DNA from: Gemmatimonadota bacterium
GTDB taxonomy: Bacteria; ARS69
NCBI GenBank assembly: GCA_030747075.1
Contig: JASLLL010000001.1
Coordinates: forward strand, 121,874 to 185,873
Length of the DNA: 64,000 nt
Reading direction: 5' to 3'
Below are positions 9,641-16,734 of the stretch, one piece after another. Numbering within the stretch: the stretch's first letter is position 1; each line of letters begins with the position of its first letter. The translations under genes and the position numbers were made by a program. The notes beneath the pieces were generated by a model. That model did no database searches. It saw only the letters and a list, made by a program, of their open reading frames with translations, and was not told the DNA's origin.

Positions 9641-10330
9641 TCAGCGGCCGTAAGCGGCAAAGGCCGCCCAGTAGAGCGGGTGATTCCAGTCTTCGCGAAC
9701 CGCACGCCCCGCCGCCGCCAGTGCCGCGGGAACATCCCGCGACCCCCGCGAGGCGTATTCTTCGTAGAACGCCTCCATGATCCGGCGGGAGGCTTTGTCG
9801 TGCGCGCGCCACTGACTCGCCACCAGACTCCGCGCGCCCGCGCCGAGAAACCCCAGCGCAACGCCGGTCACATCATCGCCACGGCCGGTGAAGGTCAGCC
9901 CCGTGTCGCACGCGCTCAGGACGACCAGCTCCGCGCGCAATCGCTTCTCCTGAATGTCCGCAAGGAACAGCGCGCCGTCCCCGGTGGTGATCCGCGAGAA
10001 GGCGGGGTTGTCGTCGCGGAAGGACCCGTGCGCGCTCAGGTGAACCGTGCGAGCGTGCGGGATGCGGTCGAGCAGTTCGGCTGTCGTCGGGTCGAAGAGG
10101 ACGCGCGTCTTTGCCGAAGGAAAGTGCGCGGCGGCGGTCTGTACTTCGCGGCGAACCTCCGGCGGGCCGCTCCGAACCGTGGCGGCGAAGAGGTGCTCCG
10201 CATCGCGCGGGATGCTCCGGCGACGGCGGCCGAGCACGCTTCCGCGCGGGCGGCGGACGCCCTCCGGTGTGTACTTCCTCCGCGCGACGAGCGATGCGGG
10301 CGACACCGCCACCGGGCGACTCGTTCGCAT
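9641..10330 (-). CDS. CHAT-domain (caspase-like) protein, probably 5'-truncated
   Basis: The C-terminal 160 residues are a CHAT domain, a caspase/separase-like cysteine protease fold. The catalytic histidine lies in TVHLSAHGSF and the cysteine in LVVLSACDTGL, followed by RGDDVTGVALGFLGAGARSL and a C-terminal YWAAFAAYGR, as in intact family members. CHAT proteins usually carry long TPR or other sensor regions before this domain; here only about 70 poorly conserved residues precede it from the ATG at 10330. The frame stays open to 10699 but that part has no recognisable content. It may be a remnant or a minimal protease. CHAT proteases occur in some antiphage systems, and the neighbours here are defence-like. 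Confidence 0.7.
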   Translation of the reverse strand: MRTSRPVAVSPASLVARRKYTPEGVRRPRGSVLGRRRRSIPRDAEHLFAATVRSGPPEVRREVQTAAAHFPSAKTRVLFDPTTAELLDRIPHARTVHLSAHGSFRDDNPAFSRITTGDGALFLADIQEKRLRAELVVLSACDTGLTFTGRGDDVTGVALGFLGAGARSLVASQWRAHDKASRRIMEAFYEEYASRGSRDVPAALAAAGRAVREDWNHPLYWAAFAAYGR

Positions 10331-10663
10331 ACGGTAACCCGAGGGGCACGCAAAAGGCCCCTCGAGGACCCGTTCCACCGGATTCAGACGGTCAGGTTCC
10401 CAATTCTCCAAAGAGAGTCGGGTTTCTCCCCCGAGCCTGACCGACAACGAATACACAACCCTGTGTGGAACGGAGTCCCCAAGAGGCCCCATCTGAGAGG
10501 AAGTAGCCTGCCCCCGGCTCCCTGATACAGAAATCCCGCTCCGGGCTTCATTTTTTCCGACCCCTGCGCAAGCCCACCGGGCGAGGGCCGACGCGCAAGC
10601 CCACCCCCTCCGATCCGCCCCTCCGTCTCGCATGGCGGCCAGGGGCGGGTGTGTGGATATTAC
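10331..10663. other. intergenic region between the divergent CHAT and 148-aa genes
   Basis: About 330 bp with no convincing gene. The CHAT frame is open across it on the minus strand, but its codons do not resemble a conserved domain. It may be a decayed 5' part of the CHAT gene. Confidence 0.4.
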
Positions 10664-10692
10664 TTGACAGTGTGACCCGCTACTGCTAAATA
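10664..10692 (+). promoter_or_regulatory. consensus sigma70-type promoter
   Basis: TTGACA at 10664-10669, a 17-bp spacer and TAAATA at 10687-10692. The -35 box is a perfect consensus, and the surrounding bases are markedly more AT-rich than the rest of the window. It would drive the 148-aa gene starting at 10777. Confidence 0.7.
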
Positions 10693-10776
10693 TCCGCACT
10701 GGTCGCGTCTGTTTGTGTGCCCCACGCGAGAGACTTGGCTATTTGGCGCATTTTCCTGCGATCCGGAGGGTTCCCC

Positions 10777-11223
10777 ATGATCTCCCTGCCCCTCTTCCGC
10801 GAAGACCCGATCTCAGACGCGGAGCATGAAGCCTGCCTTCGGACCTTTGGGCTCCGCTACTTCGACCGGGTGCTTCCCATTGTCTCCTCCAGTTCTCTTT
10901 GCCCCCGGGGCCGAATGACCCCCGGCGACGGGGCGCAGCTGTATGTCTTCCGCTCGCCGGGTTCGGCGAGGAAGAACCGCGGGGTGGTGTTCCATCTCCA
11001 GCGGACGCCGGACGACGGATGCGTGGAGGTCGCGTTCAGGCCGTGGAAGGATGGCACGCTACCGGTGACGCCGGAGGTGTGGCAGGAGCTGGGGCCGGAC
11101 TCGCGGCGGCCCGGGAGGACGGGGTGGCGCGGGTTTCGCGTCGAGACGCGGGAGGATGTCAGCCGCGCCATCGGGATGGCGGAAACGGCGGCGGAGCGGT
11201 TTGACCAGCTGTGGGGGAAGTGA
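10777..11223 (+). CDS. hypothetical 148-aa cytoplasmic protein
   Basis: Unrecognised protein without signal peptide or membrane segment. It has a mixed alpha/beta look, with a central stretch (GAQLYVFRSPGSARKNRGVV, VEVAFRPWKDG) and an alpha-helical C-terminus (VSRAIGMAETAAERFDQLW). The ATG at 10777 is preceded by GGAGG at good spacing; an earlier in-frame ATG at 10717 lies too close to the promoter and has no SD. It stands alone between the CHAT gene and the CRISPR-type repeat. Codon use resembles the neighbours. No function is proposed. Confidence 0.6.
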   Translation: MISLPLFREDPISDAEHEACLRTFGLRYFDRVLPIVSSSSLCPRGRMTPGDGAQLYVFRSPGSARKNRGVVFHLQRTPDDGCVEVAFRPWKDGTLPVTPEVWQELGPDSRRPGRTGWRGFRVETREDVSRAIGMAETAAERFDQLWGK

Positions 11224-11325
11224 GGGGGCGGGTGACCGGTCGGGGACGATATCTCTTGATGAATGCCCCGACCCGCTGATACTGATGTTTGTCTGTTGAG
11301 TGAACCCGCGATGTTATTGTGGAAT

Positions 11326-11361
11326 GTCTCCATCGCCCTCGGGCGATGGCCCCATTGAAGC
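11326..11361 (+). CRISPR. solitary CRISPR-type repeat unit (36 nt)
   Basis: A 36-nt element begins GTCTCC and ends GGCCCCATTGAAGC, with a perfect 9-bp palindrome between (CCATCGCCC at 11330-11338, GGGCGATGG at 11341-11349). This is the architecture of many type I/III repeats, including the terminal ATTGAAGC that becomes the crRNA 5' handle. Only one clear copy is present. A weak match to the 3' end (ATTGAGGGC at 11434-11442, 80 bp further) could be a decayed second repeat. The upstream 70 bp is AT-richer, as a leader might be. No cas gene is in the window. Confidence 0.5.
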
Positions 11362-11518
11362 AGACGGAGAGCCCGCCCGCCGCGCCGGAGTCGCCGGAAT
11401 ACGGCGAGCCGGACCCGCAGGGGGGCCTCTTCGATTGAGGGCTCCCTTGACGGTTGGTGCCGTTGCGGGGAGGAAAAACCCCATTTCGAGCGCGGATCGT
11501 AAAGTCGGGCTTGCGCAA

Positions 11519-11558
11519 GACCGCCGCAACTGGCCATCCATAGCCAGTTGCGGCGGTC
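11519..11558. repeat. 16-bp perfect inverted repeat upstream of abiEi
   Basis: Arms at 11519-11534 and 11543-11558 (GACCGCCGCAACTGGC and its exact complement) flank an 8-base loop, CATCCATA. There is no T-run on either side, so it is not a classical terminator. It lies 33 bp before the -35 box of the AbiE promoter. AbiEi antitoxins are known to repress their operon through inverted repeats near the promoter, so an operator role is possible. Confidence 0.5.
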
Positions 11559-11590
11559 CAGCGCATTGAGACACCCCCGGGAGCCCGCAC

Positions 11591-11619
11591 TTGACACAGA
11601 GCGCTCAAAGACGTAGTTT
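11591..11619 (+). promoter_or_regulatory. AbiE promoter, leaderless start predicted
   Basis: TTGACA (11591-11596), 17 bp, TAGTTT (11614-11619). Transcription is expected to begin at about 11626-11627, exactly at the ATG of the antitoxin gene. No SD precedes that ATG, which agrees with a leaderless mRNA. Confidence 0.6.
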
Positions 11620-11626
11620 TCTCCCC

Positions 11627-12445
11627 ATGAACGGAGCGGAGCGTAAAGTGACCACGCAGGAGTTCTTCTCCCGGCACCCGGTCTTCTCGCTTGACCGGGC
11701 CGTGCGGGAGCTGGCCCCGGCGGGGGAACGGGACAGAACGCGGGAGCGCCTGCGCTACCACCTCGACCGGGGCACGCTGAAACTCCTGGCCCGTGGGCTC
11801 TATGCCGTCGTTCCGGCGGGGGTCACGCCCGATGGCTTTCAACCGGACGCATTTCAGGTCGCTGCTGTCGAGCGCCCCGATGCCCTGTTCTGCCACCACA
11901 GCGCCCTCGAACTTCTCGGGGCGGCTCATTCCACCTGGCGCGATTACACCGTCTTCACCGCACGGCGGCGCAAGGACCTCCAACTCGGGGACGCGCGCAT
12001 CCGCTTCCTGCAAATCCCCGCCGCCATGAAGGGCGAGGAGGAGCAGCCCCTCGGGTCACGCCGGATCGAGCACCGGGGGAAGTTGCTGGCATGCACCGGA
12101 CCGGAACGGACCCTGGTCGAAGGGTTTCGCCGCCCTTCTCTGGTGGGTGGCCATGAGGAGTTGCTGGCTTCGGCAGGCGGCTTCACCGCCTTGGACCTGG
12201 ACCTGCTCGAAGAGGTGCTCCGGCGCTATGGCGCCGCCAAGCTCTGGGCCGCCACCGGCTGGTTTCTCGAGCGTTTCCGAAACCGCTTTCATGTCTCGGA
12301 GGCTGTACTGAGGCGGTGGGAGAAAGAGGTGCCAGCCTCCCCCCAGTATCTCGAACGAAGGCGGCGGGGCGGCCAGTTCTTCCGGCGTTGGAATCTGGTC
12401 GTAGCGCGCGAGCTGGAGCAGACCGGAGGACCCGATGAGCCCTAG
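11627..12445 (+). CDS. AbiEi-type antitoxin (type IV toxin-antitoxin)
   Basis: 272-aa protein of the AbiEi family, the transcriptional autorepressor and antitoxin of AbiE systems. The N-terminal winged-helix part spans about residues 5-65 (TTQEFFSRHPVFSLDRAV, YHLDRGTLKLLARGLYAVV). The central domain has the family-typical ALFCHHSALELLGAAHS and CTGPERTLVEGFRRPSLVGG, and the C-terminal part is helical. It overlaps the toxin gene by 11 bp, the usual operon arrangement. The ATG at 11627 falls at the predicted transcription start; an in-frame ATG-like start at 11591 would lie inside the -35 box. Unlike the housekeeping genes, the operon is preceded by AT-rich DNA, consistent with transfer. Confidence 0.87.
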   Translation: MNGAERKVTTQEFFSRHPVFSLDRAVRELAPAGERDRTRERLRYHLDRGTLKLLARGLYAVVPAGVTPDGFQPDAFQVAAVERPDALFCHHSALELLGAAHSTWRDYTVFTARRRKDLQLGDARIRFLQIPAAMKGEEEQPLGSRRIEHRGKLLACTGPERTLVEGFRRPSLVGGHEELLASAGGFTALDLDLLEEVLRRYGAAKLWAATGWFLERFRNRFHVSEAVLRRWEKEVPASPQYLERRRRGGQFFRRWNLVVARELEQTGGPDEP

Positions 12446-13400
12446 CCTCGAGTATCTCGAGCGCTGCGCTGCCGATAGTGGATTCGCGGTGGCGACCCTG
12501 GAGAAGGTCGCGCGTCTGGGGGAGTTCGCCGGCGATGTGGGGCGGCATGCGTTTCTCAAGGAAGCTCTCGTCCTCAAGGGTGGCACGGCCCTCAACCTGG
12601 GCTACAGGACCCCGACTCGGCTCTCGGTCGATCTCGATTTCAACTACATCGGGGCTGCGGATCGCTCGGCAATGCTGGAGGACCGCCCCCGGGTGGAGCA
12701 AGCCGTAATCGAGCTTGCCCGACGATCCGGCTACCGCGTCCAGCAATCCGCCGATGCCTTTGCCGGACGCAAGATCTACCTCGACTACCGTTCCGCTTCC
12801 GGCCCGCAGGATCGTATCGAGGTGGACCTTAACTTTCTCTTCCGGACTCCCTTCGTCCCGACCGTTCGGCGTGAACTGTGGCAACCAGGAGAGCTGGACA
12901 GGCCTTCGCTTCCCTGCGTCGGGGACGATGAACTGCTCGCTGGCAAGCTGCTCGCCCTAGTGGAACGCTGCGCCGCCCGCGACGCCTGGGATGTGGCCAA
13001 CCTGGCTCCCGATCTTGTGGAGTGTCTTGGGCAGCCGACTTTTCGTGCGCGTTTCGTGGCGATCGCCGGGACGCTGGACCACCCCCTTGGGACCTACGGT
13101 CGAGAGCGGCTCGAAACACAGTTGACCCAACAGGAGGTGGAGGAGCGGCTGCTGCCGATGCTGGCCCAAGGCCGGAGCGTGGAAGCTGGCGAACTCGTTA
13201 CCGCCGCCTGGCAGCGGCTGGGCGCACTGCTCGCTCTTCGCCCGGAGGAAACGCTCTACATGAACGAACTGGCGGAGGGTCGCCTGGCCCTTGAGGGGCT
13301 GTTCGACGGCGACCAGGAGGAGATCGGTCGGTTCGCTCAACACCCGGCGCTACGCTGGAAAGTTCTCAACGTCCGTCGGCACCGCAAGGGAGCATCCTGA
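12435..13400 (+). CDS. AbiEii/AbiGii-type nucleotidyltransferase toxin
   Basis: 321-aa nucleotidyltransferase of the AbiEii family (DUF1814), whose members inhibit growth by transferring nucleotides; tRNA is the target in studied relatives. The signature LVLKGGTALNLGY and SVDLDFNYIG (GG..., D-x-D-F) lies near residues 46-75. A second conserved block, DDELLAGKLLALVERCAARD, lies near residue 160. The ATG at 12435 follows GGAGGA and overlaps the antitoxin stop. Length and motif order fit an intact toxin. The pair could serve plasmid-like maintenance or phage defence by abortive infection. Confidence 0.88.
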   Translation: MSPSLEYLERCAADSGFAVATLEKVARLGEFAGDVGRHAFLKEALVLKGGTALNLGYRTPTRLSVDLDFNYIGAADRSAMLEDRPRVEQAVIELARRSGYRVQQSADAFAGRKIYLDYRSASGPQDRIEVDLNFLFRTPFVPTVRRELWQPGELDRPSLPCVGDDELLAGKLLALVERCAARDAWDVANLAPDLVECLGQPTFRARFVAIAGTLDHPLGTYGRERLETQLTQQEVEERLLPMLAQGRSVEAGELVTAAWQRLGALLALRPEETLYMNELAEGRLALEGLFDGDQEEIGRFAQHPALRWKVLNVRRHRKGAS

Positions 13401-13403
13401 ACC

Positions 13404-13592
13404 ATGGCCCTCAATCCGATCGTCTATACCGAAAAGGTGGTGCGCAGCTTCCTGCGCTACCAGAGAGGTGGTCCCACTTTCTTGGACAGCCCGGCGGCCA
13501 AGCTAAGGTGGACTCCACCAGCAAGCTGGGGTTGGATGAAACACAACATGATACTTGTATCTCAGGAACCCGCTGGTCCATGTTCAGGTTGA
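13404..13592 (+). pseudogene. 5' stub of a large DEAD/DEAH helicase-like gene
   Basis: Starts three bases after the AbiEii stop. The first 20 residues, MALNPIVYTEKVVRSFLRYQ, match from memory the N-terminus of very large DUF1998-type helicases found in defence islands. Immediately afterwards the similarity ends and the frame enters a probable IS end (GGPTFLDSPAAK...), stopping at 13592. This looks like a gene cut by insertion followed by loss of the remainder. The helicase identity rests on a short N-terminal match and should be tested by search. Confidence 0.45.
13469..13488 (+). mobile_element. probable IS3-type terminal repeat (remnant)
   Basis: TGGTCCCACTTTCTTGGACA resembles the terminal inverted repeats of IS3-family elements, where the TG...GGACA pattern is common. 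It sits precisely at the point where the helicase-like frame loses similarity. No transposase frame and no opposite end were found before malQ at 13685, so at most about 200 bp of the element remains. Confidence 0.35.
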
Positions 13593-13684
13593 TCTGGTCC
13601 TATTTCGGGAGGCGTCGAACATAGCGTTGCACCATTCGACCCGTCGGCTTCGCGGTCGGCCCGATGGTGAACGCCACACCCCCC

Positions 13685-15220
13685 TCACCCCCGGTCCGCG
13701 CGGCGCGTCTCCTCCGCCAGTCGCGCGGCTTCCGCCTCCCCGAACGCGCCCTCGGCCATGCGCCATCCCCAGTTCCCCCCGGCGACCCCGGGCCGGTTCA
13801 TCCGCGCGTCGCTCCCCAGCCCCAGCACATCCTGCATCGGCACAATCACCGTCTCCGCCACCGATTCCATCAGCACCCGGATGGCGTCCCAGTGAATCTC
13901 CCGCCCGTCCCCGCCGGTGCGCCGGAGCAACGCATCCCGCTCCGTCGCCGCCTCTTCCGGCGACCGTGCCGCCTCGTCCGGGGTGCCTGAGAACCACCCG
14001 GCGATCGTGTCGTTGTCGTGCGTCCCGGTGTACACCACGGAGTTCGCCTCATGGTTCTCCGGGGCGTGCTCGTTCTCCGCGGGGTCTCCTCCAAACCCGT
14101 ACTGCAGAATCCGCATCCCCGGAAAGCCGAACCGCCGCCGCAACTCCACCACCTCTTCCGTGATGAAGCCCAGGTCCTCCGCCACCACCGGCACCTCCCC
14201 CAGCGCGTCCCGAAGTGCGTCAAAGAGCGCCGCGCCCGGCCCGGGCACCCAGCGCCCCCCCGCGGCCGTCTCCGCACCCGCCGGCACTTCCCAGTGCGCT
14301 TCGAACCCTCGAAAGTGGTCGATCCGCACCACATCGAACAGCCCCAGCGCACTCCGCATCCTCTCCACCCACCACGCGAACCCGCCCTTCGCCATCTCGT
14401 CCCAGCGGTAGAGGGGGTTCCCCCACAGCTGCCCCGTTTCGCTGAAGTAGTCGGGCGGAACACCGGCGACCCCCGTCGGGCGGCCCGCCGCATCCAGCAG
14501 GAAGCCGTCCCGATGCACCCAGACATCGGCGCTGTCGTGCGCGACGAAAATCGGCAGGTCCCCCATCACCCGGATCCCGACCCCGCGCGCGTGCGCCCGA
14601 ACCGCGTCCCACTGCCGGAAGAAGAGGAACTGCGCGAACGCCACTCGCTCGACCGATTCCGCCAGCCGGTCTCCTGCCGCCGCCACCGCCGCCGCGTCCC
14701 GGTCGCGCAGTTCCACGGGCCACTCGGTCCACGCCGCCCCCCCGTGCGCCTCCTTCAGCGCCGCAAAGAGCGCGTAGTCGTCCAGCCACGCCGCCTCTCT
14801 TCCGCGAAACGCCTCCCATGCGCGTCGCATCTCCCCGCCGCCCGCGCCCTCCCGGAACCGCGCGTGCGCCCCGGCAAGCACCGCCGCCTTTCGCCCAATG
14901 ACCGCGCCGTAGTCCACGCGCGCCGCCGCGCCACCATCCCCTCCCGCCCACTCCCGCGCCTCACCCTCCGGCAAGAGCCCCTCCGCCCGCATCCCCTCCT
15001 CTGACACCAGAAGCGGATTCCCCGCAAACGCGCTGAAGCACTGGTACGGGGAGTCGCCAAAGCCGGTCGGCCCGAGCGGGAGCACCTGCCACACCGTCTG
15101 CCCCGCCTTTGCGGCACGCGACAGAAACGCAAGCGCCGCCTCTCCCAGCGTCCCGATGCCACCCGCACCCGGGAGCGATGTCGGATGCAGCAGCACCCCG
15201 CTCTCTCTTCGACCGAACAC
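13685..15220 (-). CDS. malQ: 4-alpha-glucanotransferase (amylomaltase, GH77)
   Basis: 511-aa cytoplasmic glycoside hydrolase family 77 enzyme that transfers alpha-1,4-glucan segments in maltodextrin or glycogen metabolism. Landmarks: GVLLHPTSLPG at the start, QVLPLGPTGFGDSPYQ, VRIDHFRGFEAHWEVPAG with the catalytic Asp, VAEDLGFI with the acid/base Glu, and YTGTHDNDT with the third carboxylate. The GTG at 15220 was chosen because AGGAGGGG is correctly spaced and the protein begins with the family N-terminus; the frame continues to 15415 without homology. It has normal length and all catalytic residues. Confidence 0.95.
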   Translation of the reverse strand: MFGRRESGVLLHPTSLPGAGGIGTLGEAALAFLSRAAKAGQTVWQVLPLGPTGFGDSPYQCFSAFAGNPLLVSEEGMRAEGLLPEGEAREWAGGDGGAAARVDYGAVIGRKAAVLAGAHARFREGAGGGEMRRAWEAFRGREAAWLDDYALFAALKEAHGGAAWTEWPVELRDRDAAAVAAAGDRLAESVERVAFAQFLFFRQWDAVRAHARGVGIRVMGDLPIFVAHDSADVWVHRDGFLLDAAGRPTGVAGVPPDYFSETGQLWGNPLYRWDEMAKGGFAWWVERMRSALGLFDVVRIDHFRGFEAHWEVPAGAETAAGGRWVPGPGAALFDALRDALGEVPVVAEDLGFITEEVVELRRRFGFPGMRILQYGFGGDPAENEHAPENHEANSVVYTGTHDNDTIAGWFSGTPDEAARSPEEAATERDALLRRTGGDGREIHWDAIRVLMESVAETVIVPMQDVLGLGSDARMNRPGVAGGNWGWRMAEGAFGEAEAARLAEETRRADRG

Positions 15221-15402
15221 GCTTCCCCTCCTGCACGCTCCAAAGCCCCGCCGGGTCTCGCACCCGCCCGCAACGGGAGCGCACGATAGATCCCTCCCCG
15301 CGCTTCCGCAAGTTGTGACAGTATGGTCGGCATCCGAACCGCGTGGTACTCTATCGTCGGATGTTCGCCTGTTGTCGCAAGACCGCCTTACCTGGAGCGC
15401 CC

Positions 15403-15879
15403 ATGCGCTTGGCAACCGACCTCCTTCTTTCGTACTTCGATGAATCCCGCTTCGTCCCCGCGCTCCGTGCCCGCAGCAAGAAGGGCGTCATCAAGGAACT
15501 CGCGGGGGCGCTCTCCGTGGACCCGGACATTCGCCACCCGGACATTCTGCTGGAAGCGCTCACCTCCCGAGAGTCGCTCGGCTCGACCGGCATCGGAAAG
15601 GAAGTCGCCATCCCGCATTCGCGCACGCTCTCCGTGCCCAGACTGAAGGTGCTGCTGGCTCGCTCGAAGAAAGGCGTGGACTGGGAATCTCCGGATCAGA
15701 AAGCGGTACGCCTTTTCTTCCTGGTGGTCGCCCCGCCGCAGGAGAAGAACAATGTCTACCTGCCGCTTCTCGGTTCTCTCGTGAGCGCCATGCAGGACAC
15801 GAAGAGTCGAGATGCCATCCTTGGCGCGAAGAACTTCGACGACGCAATGGCCGCACTCAGGGAGGCTTTCCGTGGCTGA
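15403..15879 (+). CDS. PTS EIIA-like (PtsN-type) regulatory protein
   Basis: 158-aa protein of the PTS EIIA type 2 / PtsN family. It contains LTSRESLGSTGIGKEVAIPH followed by SRT, where the His is the phosphorylated residue of the family, and RLFFLVVAPPQEKNNVYLPLLGSL, the second conserved block. Such stand-alone EIIA proteins usually regulate nitrogen, potassium or stress responses rather than transport sugar. The ATG at 15403 is preceded by CTGGAG. The gene overlaps the zinc-ribbon gene by 8 bp. No other PTS component is in the window. Confidence 0.85.
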   Translation: MRLATDLLLSYFDESRFVPALRARSKKGVIKELAGALSVDPDIRHPDILLEALTSRESLGSTGIGKEVAIPHSRTLSVPRLKVLLARSKKGVDWESPDQKAVRLFFLVVAPPQEKNNVYLPLLGSLVSAMQDTKSRDAILGAKNFDDAMAALREAFRG

Positions 15880-16210
15880 AGGTGGCACTCACAAGCTGGC
15901 CGCGCTTCAGGACATCGACCTGATGATCCGGGAGCGCAAGAAAGAGGAGGAGCTGGGCTTCTCCACGGCGGGGATCGAGAACCTGGAGAAAGCCCGCGCG
16001 AAGCTCGTGAAGTCGGTCTCTCCCCGGGATCTCCGCAACTACGACCGCCTCTCCCGAAGATACGACCGGGCGGTCTCCCCGGTGATCGGAAACTCCTGTC
16101 TGGCCTGTTCCATGGCGGTCCCCACCTCCAAGCGCCGGGAAGGGGAAGACCGCCGGACGCAGACGCTCGTCACCTGCGAGAGCTGCGGACGGATTCTCTT
16201 CTTCGTGTAG
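15872..16210 (+). CDS. short C4 zinc-ribbon protein (DUF164-like)
   Basis: 112-aa protein with a helical charged N-terminal half (DIDLMIRERKKEEELGFSTA) and a C-terminal zinc ribbon, CLAC...CESCGRILF. The ribbon is like that of the C4-type coiled-coil family (DUF164), but full-length members have about 240 residues with a long coiled coil, so this is a short version. GTG at 15872 is preceded by AGGGAGG. Translation is coupled to the EIIA-like gene by an 8-bp overlap. Function unknown; nucleic-acid binding is a guess from the ribbon. Confidence 0.75.
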   Translation: MAEGGTHKLAALQDIDLMIRERKKEEELGFSTAGIENLEKARAKLVKSVSPRDLRNYDRLSRRYDRAVSPVIGNSCLACSMAVPTSKRREGEDRRTQTLVTCESCGRILFFV

Positions 16211-16235
16211 GGGGGGGTCCGGCATCCGGCCGGAT

Positions 16236-16682
16236 CTACCCGCGCGCGCCCAGAACGCCGCGAGCCTTCTTCCGGTAGGCGGCGTACTCGGAATACCGCT
16301 CCGCAAGAAGACGCTCTTCGTGCCGCGACTTCCACACCACCACCGCCACGCCGGCAATCCCCGCGCCGATCATCGGCCAGCTCGGGCGCAGGAGGACCAG
16401 CGAGACCGCCACCAGCGCGAGGCTCGTGTACATCGGATGTCGAAACCGGCCGTAGACCCCGCCGGTGACCAACCGGCCGTCGGGACGCGGGTCGGGACGC
16501 ACCCGGAATGTCGGGCGAATCGTCACAAACCCCGCCGTCACCAGTGCCGCGGCCGCAACCAGCAGCAGGCAACCCAAGGCGTCCGCCGCCGGGTGGTTCG
16601 GCCAGAGCCGGTCCTTGGGCCCTGGAAAGAACGCGGCGATCATTCCCGCCATCGTCACCATCTGAAGTGTCACATAGCGCAC
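16236..16682 (-). CDS. isoprenylcysteine carboxyl methyltransferase-family membrane protein
   Basis: 148-aa integral membrane protein with four hydrophobic helices. It carries the ICMT/PEMT family segment LVTGGVYGRFRHPMYTSLAL (R-x-P-x-Y) and a C-terminal EERLLAERYSEYAAYRKKA. Such bacterial proteins are thought to be S-adenosylmethionine-dependent methyltransferases, but substrates are mostly unknown. The GTG at 16682 sits behind GGGAGGGGG. The gene is convergent with the zinc-ribbon gene (25-bp gap) and divergent from the pyrophosphorylase gene. Confidence 0.85.
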   Translation of the reverse strand: MRYVTLQMVTMAGMIAAFFPGPKDRLWPNHPAADALGCLLLVAAAALVTAGFVTIRPTFRVRPDPRPDGRLVTGGVYGRFRHPMYTSLALVAVSLVLLRPSWPMIGAGIAGVAVVVWKSRHEERLLAERYSEYAAYRKKARGVLGARG

Positions 16683-16734
16683 GATTCCCCCTCCCGTGGT
16701 CCGATGGTAGCATGGCCGCCCGGAGAGGAGCGTC

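Noticed and set aside
11398-11442. Second CRISPR repeat
   Set aside because: Only the terminal ATTGA and part of the GC arm agree with the repeat at 11326; the 5' half does not match, so it is mentioned but not annotated.
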